DNA of 50,782 nucleotides from JAVKFF01 sp040226215 (GCA_040226215.1 JAVKFF010000079.1:1-50782), one strand, 5' to 3'. Positions 34,920 to 44,748 are shown, counted from the stretch's first letter. Numbers and translations are program-made. The notes: generated from the letters alone by a model not told the origin.

Positions 34920-35947
34920 TCGGCGGGCAGCCTTTCGCGGCCGGCCGGCGCGGCGTCCTCCCGGGACAGCGCGCCGGCCGTCCCGTCTGTCCCGACCACC
35001 GCGCGCGGGCGCGCAACGTCGTCGCGCCAGAAGACCTGCCCCGGCAGCCGTCGGACCCTTTCCGCCAACCCTTCCAGCACGCGCCCGACGATCGCCGCCT
35101 CGCTGTCGCCCGAACCGTTCGCGCTGCCCCGGGAATCGAGCCGGGGATCGAACAGCGGCTCGACTCGGGTCTCGTAGACCCCCTCGCCCGTCCGCTCCGT
35201 CCATACCGTGAACATCGGCGCGCCGGTGAGGCGGGCCAGCTTCAGCGGCCCGGTGGCGACGGTCTTGACGCCGGTAAGGAACGGCAGGTCGAGGCAGGAC
35301 AGGCCCTGGTGGCCGAAGGTGACGGATACCGGACGGCCGGCGCGCAGCCGGGCGGCCAGCGTGCGCAGTACCGGCCCCGCATTCCCGGAACGGCCGACCA
35401 CCAGCCTTTCGGCGAGCAGGGGCGCCTCCGCCGCAACCTGGTAGCGGTTGAGGAACCGGATACCGAGCCTGGTATCGGACGGGCCGTGATACCAGCGGCT
35501 GAGATGGCTGACCCTGAAGCCCGCACGGTGCAGGCTGAGCTTGCCGGCCAGGCTGGCGAAAGCGAGCGACGGCACCCAGAGGATGGCACCCCGCCCCGCC
35601 GCCAGCACATGGCGCAGGGCGTCGTCGCCTTCGACCCGTGTCGCCGGCTCCCAGCCGCCGGGCTGGTGGCAGCGCAGGGCCTGCAGCCAGCGCAGCTTCT
35701 CCGCCGTCAGCCCGGCGCGCACGACCCGTTCCGCCGGCAGGCAGTCCGTCCAATCCGCGGTGAGCAGGGCGACCTTGGCCACTTCCCGCCGGGCATGGGT
35801 ACTCGCCATGCGGCGGTCCGCCGACCGGGCGGCATGTGCTTCCCACACCGCTTCCGACGGATCCGCGACGACGCGGCGGTCGCGCCAGAGCCCGGCCAGA
35901 ATGCGCGTGTCGTCGCCGTTCCACAGCGGGACGGCGCGCCCGGCCAT
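34910..35947 (-). CDS. LpxL/HtrB-like acyltransferase-fold protein with altered catalytic site
   Basis: A 345-residue protein; the ATG at 35947 overlaps the stop of the upstream gene (TGATG). The C-terminal half matches the lipid A acyltransferase fold: LRAGRPVSVTFGHQGLSCLD, FLTGVKTVATGPLKLARLTG, then APMFTVW. However the site where family members carry HX4D/E reads AILWVPSLAFASLAGKLSLH, without His and Asp/Glu at those places. Thus it is a diverged member that may use other residues or lack acyltransfer. It has no clear N-terminal membrane helix. It is the last gene of the coupled ATP-grasp cassette. Confidence 0.72.
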   Translation of the reverse strand: MAGRAVPLWNGDDTRILAGLWRDRRVVADPSEAVWEAHAARSADRRMASTHARREVAKVALLTADWTDCLPAERVVRAGLTAEKLRWLQALRCHQPGGWEPATRVEGDDALRHVLAAGRGAILWVPSLAFASLAGKLSLHRAGFRVSHLSRWYHGPSDTRLGIRFLNRYQVAAEAPLLAERLVVGRSGNAGPVLRTLAARLRAGRPVSVTFGHQGLSCLDLPFLTGVKTVATGPLKLARLTGAPMFTVWTERTGEGVYETRVEPLFDPRLDSRGSANGSGDSEAAIVGRVLEGLAERVRRLPGQVFWRDDVARPRAVVGTDGTAGALSREDAAPAGRERLPADQL

Positions 35948-36873
35948 CAGGCACGCGCCCGGGCGAGGCTGAGGCGCGGAACGGCGGCATCGCCCGTTGC
36001 TCCGGCCAACGGCTCGATCAGCGCACGCAGCCGGACCTGGTCGGCCGGCGTGTCGATGAAATTGGGCGTGAGATTGTTCTCGATCACCATCGGCCCCGCC
36101 GGTCCCAGCACGATATCGACCTCGTTGACGACGGCGCCGATCGCCGCGCTGGCGGCCCGTGCCGCGGCACCCGCCTCGTCCGGCAGCGCGACATCGTCGA
36201 GCAGGGCCGATCCCCGGGACACGCTGGCAAGCCAGCACCGGCCACCGGCAGCGCCTGGAACAAAGCTGCGACCATAGGCATAGCGCACCTCGCCGGCGAC
36301 GACGCCGACCCGAAGATCGTAGGCCATTTCGGTGGGCACGAAGGCCTGCAGGACATAGCGCCTGCGCGCGCCGGCGGGCGTCTGCCGGTCGAGCGCCGCG
36401 ATAGTGCGGATGAGGTCAAGCGGCCCCTCAACCAGCGTCACGCGGTGTCCGCGGCCGCCGAGATCCGGCTTGACGATGACGGGCCAGCCGACCCCCTCCA
36501 GGAAGGTGCCGGTCGCATCATCGAGACGGCCGGGCCAGAGACGGGTCGCCGGCGCGGGTACGCCGGCCCGCGCCATCCGGCGGGCGGCGACAAGCTTGGC
36601 GTAGTCGGCCAGGCAGGCCGCGGCGGGATTGATGCACATCGCACCCCGTCGTTCCGCCCGCCGCATCCAGGCAAGGGCCAGGGCGACGGCGCGCCAGTCC
36701 CGGTTGCCGACGCTGGCATAGACCCGGTTGAACACGATGTCGCCAGGCTGCGCCTCGGCGGCCCTGCGAACGTCCTGCAGGGCGACCTCATGGCCCTGTT
36801 CCCGCAGCGCTCCGGCGATCCGGCCTTCGGCCGGCTCCGGGTCGTGATGCAGGATCAGCACCCGTCCCGCCAT
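35947..36873 (-). CDS. RimK-like ATP-grasp ligase
   Basis: A 308-residue protein. The ATP-grasp core is visible: VGWPVIVKPDLGGRGHRVTL with the ATP lysine Lys135, then YDLRVGVVAGEVRYAYGRSF (the RimK-type D-x-R), and VDIVLGPAGPMVIENNLTPN with metal ligands near Asp253, Glu265 and Asn267. The N-terminal domain (RVLILHHDPEPAEGRIAGAL) looks like a pre-ATP-grasp Rossmann-like part. Such enzymes ligate a carboxylate to an amine through an acyl-phosphate. Both ends overlap neighbours by TGATG, so the three genes are tightly coupled. Substrates are unknown. Confidence 0.85.
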   Translation of the reverse strand: MAGRVLILHHDPEPAEGRIAGALREQGHEVALQDVRRAAEAQPGDIVFNRVYASVGNRDWRAVALALAWMRRAERRGAMCINPAAACLADYAKLVAARRMARAGVPAPATRLWPGRLDDATGTFLEGVGWPVIVKPDLGGRGHRVTLVEGPLDLIRTIAALDRQTPAGARRRYVLQAFVPTEMAYDLRVGVVAGEVRYAYGRSFVPGAAGGRCWLASVSRGSALLDDVALPDEAGAAARAASAAIGAVVNEVDIVLGPAGPMVIENNLTPNFIDTPADQVRLRALIEPLAGATGDAAVPRLSLARARA

Positions 36874-38582
36874 CACCGGCCCTTGCGGCCCGCTGGCGCC
36901 GCCCCGATCCGCGCGAGAACAAGACCGCGGATCGCCTCGGCGATGCGGGCGTCCGAGTCGATGTAATAGGGCATGAAAGGCAGCCGGAAGGCCGAGAACA
37001 GCAGCAGCATCGCGGCGTTGATCTCGAAGACGATCGGCCGGCCGTCCTGCAGATAGCCGAAATCCATGCCGACGATGTCGAGACCGGTTGCGGCGAGCAT
37101 CGCCTGGAAACCCCGACGGACCGGTGCCAGCACCTGGTTCTCGAAGTCCTCGATGAAGGCCCGGTCCTCCGCCAGTGCATCGACGTCGCGCGACAGCACG
37201 CTCTGCCGATACGCCGACCGGACGGTGCCCTTGGCATGGGTCGACCAGGACGGGAAGCGGAAGGTGGTGACCGGCAGGAGCCGGCCGTCGACAAGCACCA
37301 TCCGATAGGCGACCGCCCGGTCGGCGCGATCGCGCCGGCATGCATGGAACTGAATGGCGAAGACGGCCTCTCCCCGGCGGGCCGCGAGCGCCGCGACGAG
37401 CTCGGCCCGACCCTCTGCCAGCACCATGCCACCGCCGTCATGGCTGTTCGTGGGACGCAGGATGATGGGGTAGTCGAGCTCCCCTTCGATGCGGGCGAGG
37501 GCTGCCTCGGGTGCAAGGTCGTGGAGATCGAGCCGCAGGGTCCGGGGAAAGACGATGTCGCCGCGGCCGCCGAAGCGGCGGTAGTTGCCGTCGCGCGTCG
37601 CCGCCAGTGCCAGGCGCGGATGGTTCAGCACCGGCCGGTCCAGCGAGCGGGCGAAACGGTCGAAACGCGCAAGGAAATCCGCCGGTCGGTCCTCCCGGAA
37701 GGAGAAATTGCACAAGACGGCGTCGATTCGCCGGTCCGTGACCGCCTGGGCGAAGCCGCTGGCGTTGAAGACGCCATAGGCGGTGTCGATATCCCGCAGC
37801 GCGAGCTGGGCCGGGAAATTGCCACCGCCATAGGTGTTCGCCAGCGAGGGCCTGGTCGCCCGGGCGAAGCTCGGCGCCATCAGGTCGGAGACGACCAGCA
37901 GGCGGGCGGCCGGCCGCTCCGCCGGGAAGGCCGTGACGATCGGGGCGCGGCGCACCGCCGCCAGGCTGAGCCGCCGGGCGGTATCGGGATCCCCCGTGGC
38001 GTGAAAGAAGGCACTCGCCTCGACCAGCACCTCCGGCGTCGCCGCGTCGTGGACGAGCCCGCGTATGGCGGCGATGGCCGCCGCGGACTCCCCCATCTCG
38101 TGCAGGATCAGGGCGCAGGATCGCTGATGCTCGGATCTCGGCTGGCTGCCCTCGACGAGTGCCGCCACAGCCGCCGGCGATGGCCGCGGCGTCAGCTCCC
38201 GCAGCACCCGGCCGAGGCGGACGCAGTCATCCTCGTTGTGGCGCAGACGCAGCAGCGCCGCCAGGCTGTCGGCGAGCAGGTCGGCGTCGTCGAGAAGACG
38301 GGCCACCTGCTTGCGCACGGTCAGGACGCGGGCGTCGAGGGGGTGGCGTGCCCGAACCCCGTCGATCTCGGCCCGGGCCTCGCCGGAACGGCCGGCGCCC
38401 GCCAGCGCCATGGCCCGGAGCAGCCGATGGACGTCGTCACCGTCGCCGGCGGTCAATGCGTCGGCCAGCGTCACCGCCTCGTCGAACCGGCGCTCGCGCA
38501 ACAGCCGTTGCGTCTCGCGCACGAGGTCGACCTCCTCCCAGCCCTCAGGCACCGTGCCGCCCCGGTCCATGTCCCCGCGCAT
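36873..38582 (-). CDS. TPR-like plus ATP-grasp fusion protein
   Basis: About 569 residues from the ATG at 38582 (a second ATG at 38570 is equally possible; the frame is open to 39485 but overlaps the oxidoreductase). Residues 15-215 are helical repeats (RFDEAVTLADALTAGDGDDV), 226-330 a pre-ATP-grasp domain (ARLLVVSDLMAPSFARATRP), 335-555 the ATP-grasp part. There YPIILRPTNSHDGGGM has Arg376 where Lys is usual, while GMDFGYLQDGRPIVFEINAA keeps Asp507, Glu520 and Asn522. A possible role is substrate recognition plus ligation; the Arg change may alter ATP use. First gene of the cassette, no strong promoter seen. Confidence 0.82.
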   Translation of the reverse strand: MRGDMDRGGTVPEGWEEVDLVRETQRLLRERRFDEAVTLADALTAGDGDDVHRLLRAMALAGAGRSGEARAEIDGVRARHPLDARVLTVRKQVARLLDDADLLADSLAALLRLRHNEDDCVRLGRVLRELTPRPSPAAVAALVEGSQPRSEHQRSCALILHEMGESAAAIAAIRGLVHDAATPEVLVEASAFFHATGDPDTARRLSLAAVRRAPIVTAFPAERPAARLLVVSDLMAPSFARATRPSLANTYGGGNFPAQLALRDIDTAYGVFNASGFAQAVTDRRIDAVLCNFSFREDRPADFLARFDRFARSLDRPVLNHPRLALAATRDGNYRRFGGRGDIVFPRTLRLDLHDLAPEAALARIEGELDYPIILRPTNSHDGGGMVLAEGRAELVAALAARRGEAVFAIQFHACRRDRADRAVAYRMVLVDGRLLPVTTFRFPSWSTHAKGTVRSAYRQSVLSRDVDALAEDRAFIEDFENQVLAPVRRGFQAMLAATGLDIVGMDFGYLQDGRPIVFEINAAMLLLFSAFRLPFMPYYIDSDARIAEAIRGLVLARIGAAPAGRKGR

Positions 38583-38878
38583 TTCAACTGCAACTTGATC
38601 CGACGTGCTGAATAGCACAGCCGGCCATCGCCGTGCAGCGGCCAGAAGTGCGAATGGATGGCGGCCGAGCAGACCAGTCCAGTGATCGTGCCAACTCGCC
38701 CAGGCGGACGCTAGCGTACCAGTGGAGACCTTGGATCGGCGGTATCGGTCACCCCGCTCCACCCGGCCGAGCAGGTCGGGCCCAGGGGTGACGGGCGGAT
38801 GGCCCAAGCCGTCCGCCGGCGGGGGCAAGGGAAGGGCGGTTCGGACCGGGGGGCCGGCCGTCCTTCTCCATGCCCGGC

Positions 38879-40069
38879 CTATTGCGTTTCCAGCCTCGTC
38901 CAGGCACCGCCCGCCCGGCTCGACGCCACGGCCGCCTCGATGAAGGCCATGCCGCGAAAACCGTCCGCGACCGTCGGCACCAGCAGGCTCGCCGGATCGG
39001 CCGGCCGGCCGTCGATATGCGCCGCCACCTGCTCGGCCAGGTCGCGGTAGAGCTGGGCGAAGCCTTCCAGATAGCCTTCCGGATGGCCGGCCGGCACACG
39101 CGCGGCATGGGCCGCGGCCTCCCCTGCCCCTGCACCGCCCCTGGTGATGGTCCGCGGCGTCTCGCCGAGGCGGGTGAAGGTCAGGTGGTTGGGATGCTCC
39201 TGCGCCCAGGACAGTCCCGCCTTCTCGCCGAACAGGCGCAGCTTCAGTCCGTTCTCGCTCCCCGTGGCCACCTGGCTCGCCCACAGGAGACCACGCGCAC
39301 CCGTGGGGTAGCGCAGCAGAACGCTGGCGTTGTCGTCCAGCCGACGGCCGGGCACGAAGGTGTTGAGGTCGGCCAGCAGGCTCTCGGCCGCCAGCCCGCT
39401 GGCGAACTCGGCCAGGTTGAAGGCGTGGGTGCCGATGTCGCCCAGGCTGCCGACGGCGCCGGAACGTGCCGGGTCGGTGCGCCATGCGGCCTGCTTGGAG
39501 CCGGTGTCCTCCACCTTCGTGGCGAGCCAGTCCTGCGGATACTCGACCTGAACCACCCGAAGCGGGCCGAGGTCGCCGGCCGCCACCATCTCGCGCATCT
39601 GCCGGACCATGGGATAGCCGGTGTAGTTGTGCGTCAGCCCGAAGACGAGGCCCGAGCGCTTCACCGCCTGGACCAGGTCGCGCGCGTCATCAAGCGTCGT
39701 GGTCAGCGGCTTGTCGCAAATCACGTGGATGCCGGCCTCGAGGAACGCCAGGGCCGGCCCATGGTGCATATGGTTTGGGGTGACGATCGCCACCGCATCG
39801 ATGCCGTCCGGCAACGCCGCCTCCGCCGCCGCCATCTCGACGAAGCTGCCATAGGCGCGATCCGGGGCGATGAAGAGGTCGGCGGCGCTGGCCCGCGCCC
39901 GCTCCGGGTCGGCGGACAGCGCCCCGGCCACCAGCTCCCAGCGGTCGTCGAGGCGCGCGGCGATGCGGTGAACCGCGCCGATGAAGGCGCCTCGGCCGCC
40001 ACCGACCATGCCCAGGCGCAGGCGCCTGCCGGCCGCCGGCGCCCGCTTTGCGGTGTTTGCCATCGTCAT
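38879..40069 (-). CDS. Gfo/Idh/MocA family oxidoreductase
   Basis: A 396-residue NAD(P)-dependent oxidoreductase. The Rossmann start is LRLGMVGGGRGAFIGAVHR, and the catalytic region follows: DAVAIVTPNHMHHGPALAFL, ICDKPLTTTLDDARDLV (the EKP/DKP motif) and GSLGDIGTHAFNLAEF (the later catalytic His). Sugars or inositols are usual substrates. ATG at 40069 or at 40063. It is preceded by 7 bases by the TIM-barrel gene on the same strand, a classical pair for sugar or inositol catabolism; it is divergent from the xylose operon. Confidence 0.93.
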   Translation of the reverse strand: MTMANTAKRAPAAGRRLRLGMVGGGRGAFIGAVHRIAARLDDRWELVAGALSADPERARASAADLFIAPDRAYGSFVEMAAAEAALPDGIDAVAIVTPNHMHHGPALAFLEAGIHVICDKPLTTTLDDARDLVQAVKRSGLVFGLTHNYTGYPMVRQMREMVAAGDLGPLRVVQVEYPQDWLATKVEDTGSKQAAWRTDPARSGAVGSLGDIGTHAFNLAEFASGLAAESLLADLNTFVPGRRLDDNASVLLRYPTGARGLLWASQVATGSENGLKLRLFGEKAGLSWAQEHPNHLTFTRLGETPRTITRGGAGAGEAAAHAARVPAGHPEGYLEGFAQLYRDLAEQVAAHIDGRPADPASLLVPTVADGFRGMAFIEAAVASSRAGGAWTRLETQ

Positions 40070-40076
40070 CTCCCTA

Positions 40077-41135
40077 TCAGCGGTCGAGGCCGAGAATGCG
40101 GCGGTTGGCGGCGTCGTCGGTCCCGCCCGCCGCGAAGTCGTCGAAGGCCCTCTCGGTCACTCGGATGATGTGGGCGGCGATGAAGTCAGCCCCTTCGGCC
40201 GCGCCCTGCTCCGGATGCTTCAGGCAGCACTCCCACTCCAGCACCGCCCAGCCGTCGAAGCCGTATTGGGTGAGCTTGGAGAAGATGGCCGAGAAGTCGA
40301 CCTGGCCGTCGCCCAGAGAACGGAAGCGTCCCGCCCGGTCCACCCAGGGCTGGTAGCCGCCATAGACGCCCTGGCGGCCGGTCGGATTGAACTCCGCGTC
40401 CTTGACGTGAAACATGCCGATGCGCTCGTGGTAGATATCGATGTTCTCCAGATAGTCGAGCTGCTGCAGCACGTAGTGGCTGGGATCGTATAGCATGCGG
40501 CAGCGCGGGTGGCCGCCGACACGCTCCAGGAACATCTCGAAGGTCACGCCGTCGTGCAGGTCCTCGCCGGGATGGATCTCGTAGCAGAGGTCGACGCCGG
40601 CATCCTCGAAGGCGTCCAGGATCGGACGCCAGCGGCGCGCGAGCTCGTCGAACGCGGTCTCCACCAGCCCGGGCGGCCGCTGCGGCCAGGGATAGAGGTA
40701 GGGCCAGGCGAGCGCGCCGGAAAAGCTGGCGGCGGCATTCAGCCCCAGATTGCGCGACGCCAGGGCCACCTTGCGGAGCTGGTCGACGGCCCAGTCCTGC
40801 CGGGCCGCCGGATTGCAGTGTACGCGTTCGGGCGCGAAGCCGTCGAACACCGCGTCATAGGCCGGGTGCACGGCGACGAGCTGGCCCTGGAGATGCGCCG
40901 AGAGCTCAGTCAGTTCGACGCCCGCATCGGCCAGCACGCCGCGCAGGTCGTCGCAATAGGCTGCGCTTTCCGCCGCCCGGTCGAGGTCGATGAAGCGCCG
41001 ATCCCAGGACGGCACCTGGACGCCCCTGAATCCCAGCGAGGCGGCCCAGCGGGCGATCGCCGGCAGGCTGTCGAATGGCGCCTCCTCGCCGGCGAACTGC
41101 GCCAGGAAGATGCCCGGCCCCTTGATCGTCTTCAT
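40077..41135 (-). CDS. Xylose isomerase-like TIM-barrel sugar epimerase/isomerase
   Basis: A 352-residue protein from the ATG at 41135. It has the AP-endonuclease-2/xylose-isomerase-like fold: MKTIKGPGIFLAQFAGEEAP start, DLCYEIHPGEDLHDGVTFEM, RMLYDPSHYVLQQLDYLENI, IGMFHVKDAEFNP and VLEWECCLKHPEQGA, whose Glu, His and Asp form a divalent metal site. It precedes the Gfo/Idh/MocA gene by 7 bases, so both act in one sugar or polyol pathway. Divergent from xylF across 424 bases with an operator-like palindrome. Confidence 0.9.
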   Translation of the reverse strand: MKTIKGPGIFLAQFAGEEAPFDSLPAIARWAASLGFRGVQVPSWDRRFIDLDRAAESAAYCDDLRGVLADAGVELTELSAHLQGQLVAVHPAYDAVFDGFAPERVHCNPAARQDWAVDQLRKVALASRNLGLNAAASFSGALAWPYLYPWPQRPPGLVETAFDELARRWRPILDAFEDAGVDLCYEIHPGEDLHDGVTFEMFLERVGGHPRCRMLYDPSHYVLQQLDYLENIDIYHERIGMFHVKDAEFNPTGRQGVYGGYQPWVDRAGRFRSLGDGQVDFSAIFSKLTQYGFDGWAVLEWECCLKHPEQGAAEGADFIAAHIIRVTERAFDDFAAGGTDDAANRRILGLDR

Positions 41136-41559
41136 GCCCCGCCTCCAGCACGTCCTCGTCCCGGCAGGTCGCCGCCAGACGACCAGCCGGAGCCGTGGGT
41201 CAGATTGATGGGCGTTCGGCAAGATCACTCATCATAGCATCGCCGACACGCCGCTGATCGGCGAACCCTACGCCATGGTGCAGGGCGCTGAACAGGTCAC
41301 GGCGAGCAACAATCAAGTCTCGTTTGGCGATCTCAACCGTCTCAATGGTCTGTATCGAGATATTGATACGCCGTCTTATCGCTGCACAACCGGACAGGGT
41401 GCAGAGGCCGCCAGCCGCGCCATTTCGCCGATATGAGGTGCGTACCTCATTTATCATCATTTCCAATTGACAGGCAGGGGATTCGGACGTTCCCTTGCCG
41501 ACGTGCGTCGCGCGGCATGCGCGGCTGCATCAACGAGACAATCAACGGGAGGTAGCGTG
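41136..41559. other. Divergent control region between sugar operons
   Basis: A 424-base gap without a supported gene. It includes the inverted repeat at 41433-41450, a -35-like TTGACA at 41467-41472 with only a poor -10, and moderately AT-rich sequence from 41290-41400. No riboswitch-like fold is seen. It should hold promoters in both directions. Confidence 0.55.
41433..41450. promoter_or_regulatory. Operator-like palindrome ATGAGGT-GCGT-ACCTCAT
   Basis: Seven-base perfect arms (41433-41439 and 41444-41450) with a four-base spacer lie 110 bases upstream of xylF and just before a TTGACA. LacI-type regulators bind such palindromes, and one is encoded in the operon at 44749. The site is the best candidate for its operator. 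Confidence 0.55.
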
Positions 41560-42588
41560 ATGAAGAAGTCGTTTGTGGCGGCATCGCTGGTCGGTGCCGC
41601 GTGCCTGATGTCGTCGACGGCCATGGCGCAACTGGTCGGCGTCAGCTGGTCGAACTTCCAGGAGGAGCGCTGGCTGACGGACGAAGCGGCGATCGTCGGC
41701 GCGCTCGAGGCCGCCGGTGCGGAATACATCTCCGCCGATGCTCAGAGCTCGCCCGCCAAGCAGCTTTCCGACGTGGAGAGCCTGATCGCCCGCGGCGCGG
41801 ACGTGCTGATCATCCTCGGCCAGGATACCGAGGCGGTCATCCCGGCGGTCGAGGCGGCGCTCGACGAAGGCGTTCCGGTGATCGCCTATGACCGGCTGAT
41901 CGAGCACCCGGACGTGTTCTATCTGACCTTCGACAACATCGAAGTCGGTCGCCTGCAGGCGCAGGCCGTGTTCGCGCAGCAGCCGACCGGCAACTACGTG
42001 TTCATCAAGGGCTCGCCGACCGACCCCAACGCCGACTTCCTGCACCAGGGACAGCTCGAGGTCCTGCAGGCGGCCATCGATTCCGGCGACATCAACGTGG
42101 TCGCCGAAATGTACACCGACGGCTGGGTGCCGGCCAACGCGCAGCGGAACATGGAGCAGATCCTGACCGCCAACAACAACGAGGTCGACGCGGTGGTCGC
42201 CTCGAACGACGGCACCGCCGGCGGTGTCGTGGCGGCGCTGACCGCCCAGGGCATGGAAGGCATCCCGGTCTCCGGCCAGGACGGCGATTTCGCCGCGCTG
42301 AACCGGGTCGCGCTCGGCACGCAGACGGTTTCCGTGTGGAAGGACGCGCGCGAGCTCGGCCGGGTGGCGGGTGAGATCGCCGTGGCGCTGGCCGGCGGCG
42401 CGGCGATGACCGATGTCGAGGGGGCCGTGCAGTGGACGAGCCCGAACGGCGTGGAGATTTCCTCCATGTTCCTCGCCCCGGTGCCGATCACGCGCGACAA
42501 TCTGGATGTCGTCGTCGACGCCGGCTGGATCCCGGCAGAGGAACTCTGCCAGGGCGTGCCGTCGGGCACCGTCGAGGTCTGCGACTGA
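41560..42588 (+). CDS. xylF: Sugar ABC transporter substrate-binding protein (xylose type)
   Basis: A 342-residue periplasmic protein with a Sec signal peptide (MKKSFVAASLVGAACLMSST, cleavage after AMA, residue 23). The mature part is a XylF-like type 1 binding protein: LVGVSWSNFQEERWLTDEAA, VIAYDRLIEHPDVFYLTFDN, then GVVAALTAQGMEGIPVSGQD. ATG at 41560 has GGGAGGT nine bases upstream. It opens the operon xylF-H-G-regulator-B-A. Substrate assigned as xylose from the operon. Confidence 0.9.
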   Translation: MKKSFVAASLVGAACLMSSTAMAQLVGVSWSNFQEERWLTDEAAIVGALEAAGAEYISADAQSSPAKQLSDVESLIARGADVLIILGQDTEAVIPAVEAALDEGVPVIAYDRLIEHPDVFYLTFDNIEVGRLQAQAVFAQQPTGNYVFIKGSPTDPNADFLHQGQLEVLQAAIDSGDINVVAEMYTDGWVPANAQRNMEQILTANNNEVDAVVASNDGTAGGVVAALTAQGMEGIPVSGQDGDFAALNRVALGTQTVSVWKDARELGRVAGEIAVALAGGAAMTDVEGAVQWTSPNGVEISSMFLAPVPITRDNLDVVVDAGWIPAEELCQGVPSGTVEVCD

Positions 42589-42655
42589 ACGCAAGGCCGG
42601 ATGACGGGAAGCGGCCACCCGCCGCTTCCCGCGTCCGCCCGACGACAAGCCCGCC

Positions 42656-43933
42656 ATGATCAAGAAACTTCTCGACGACCTGGAGGTCGACACCCGGCTG
42701 CTCGGCATGGTCGGCGCGTTGGCGGTGATCTGGATCGCCTTCCATATCTGGACCGACGGCCTGTTCATCACCCCGCGCAACCTGTTCAACCTGTCGGTGC
42801 AGACGGCCTCCGTCGCGGTGATGGCCTGCGGCATGGTGCTGGTCATCGTGGCGCGGCACATCGACCTGTCGGTCGGCTCCCTGCTCGGCTTTCTCGCCAT
42901 GTTCATGGGCGTGGTGCAGTCCGACGTGCTGCCGCAGCTGATCGGCGGCGGCGACACGCCGGCCTTCAACCATCCGGCCATCTGGTTCCTCACCCTGGCC
43001 AACGGCAGCGCCGCGGGCATGGCCATCGGCGCCTTCCAGGGCTTTGTCGTCGGCTATCTGGCCGTGCCGGCCTTCATCGTCACGCTGGGCGGGCTGCTGG
43101 TCTGGCGAGGCTGCGCCTGGTGGATCACCACCGGACAGACGGTGGCGCCGCTCGACAGCTATTTCAACTGGCTCGGCGGCGGCGCGGAGGGCAGCATCTA
43201 TTTCTGGCCGTCCTGGATCGTCGCCATCATCGCCTGCCTGCTGGTCTGGTACACGGTCTGGCGCGCCCGGCAGCAGCGCCATCGCTTCGACTTCCCGCTG
43301 AAGCCGCGCTGGGCGGAGTTCGTGACCGGCGGCGGCCTGAGCGCGCTGATCGTGGTCTTCGTGCTGGTGATGACCGCCTACGAGGTGCCCGAACGCGCCG
43401 CCGCCCGGGTCTACGAGGCGCGCGGCTGGACGATCCCTGAGGAAGGTGCCTCGCTGGTCTTCGGCATCGCCATCCCGGTCGTCATCCTTGGCATCGTCGC
43501 GCTGGTCATGACCATTGTCGCGCGACGCACGCGCTTCGGGCGCTACGTCTTCGCCATGGGCGGCAATCCCGACGCCGCGGAGCTGGCCGGCATCAACACA
43601 CGGCGCATGACGGTGTGGATCTTCGCCATCATGGGCCTGCTCTGCGCTATCAGCGCCGCCATCGCCTCGGCCCGGCTGAATTCCGCCGACAACGCCGTCG
43701 GCACGCTCGACGAGCTGCGCGTGATCGCCGCGGCGGTGATCGGCGGCTCCTCGCTGTCGGGCGGCCGCGGCACGATCTACGGCGCGATCCTCGGCGCCCT
43801 GGTGATGCAGAGCCTGCAGAGCGGCATGGCCATGGTCGGCGTCGACGCGCCGCTGCAGAACATCGTCATCGGCGTGGTACTGGTCATCGCGGTCTTCGTC
43901 GACCAGTGGTATCGCCGGCGGACCGAGCGATAG
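42656..43933 (+). CDS. xylH: Xylose-type ABC transporter permease
   Basis: A 425-residue membrane protein with 10 or more helices. Branched-chain/sugar permease marks: VARHIDLSVGSLLGFLAMFM, VPAFIVTLGGLLVWRGCAWW, then FGRYVFAMGGNPDAAELAGI and VIGGSSLSGGRGTIYGAILG. The length and internal insert (about residues 225-265) are those of XylH rather than shorter RbsC. It follows xylF by 67 bases and precedes xylG by 11 bases. Confidence 0.93.
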   Translation: MIKKLLDDLEVDTRLLGMVGALAVIWIAFHIWTDGLFITPRNLFNLSVQTASVAVMACGMVLVIVARHIDLSVGSLLGFLAMFMGVVQSDVLPQLIGGGDTPAFNHPAIWFLTLANGSAAGMAIGAFQGFVVGYLAVPAFIVTLGGLLVWRGCAWWITTGQTVAPLDSYFNWLGGGAEGSIYFWPSWIVAIIACLLVWYTVWRARQQRHRFDFPLKPRWAEFVTGGGLSALIVVFVLVMTAYEVPERAAARVYEARGWTIPEEGASLVFGIAIPVVILGIVALVMTIVARRTRFGRYVFAMGGNPDAAELAGINTRRMTVWIFAIMGLLCAISAAIASARLNSADNAVGTLDELRVIAAAVIGGSSLSGGRGTIYGAILGALVMQSLQSGMAMVGVDAPLQNIVIGVVLVIAVFVDQWYRRRTER

Positions 43934-43944
43934 GGAGCGCCGCC

Positions 43945-44736
<792 letters not shown>

Positions 44737-44748
44737 ACCCGTCGCGCG

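Noticed and set aside
33834..35990. A 718-codon minus-strand frame over the TRAP binding protein and LpxL-like gene
   Set aside because: It lies opposite dctP and out of frame with the LpxL-like gene; the product is Arg/Gly-rich without domains.
38583..39485. N-terminal extension of the TPR-ATP-grasp protein
   Set aside because: The extension overlaps the oxidoreductase gene in another frame and shows Gly/Arg-rich shadow composition. The 296-base gap 38583-38878 holds nothing else I can support.
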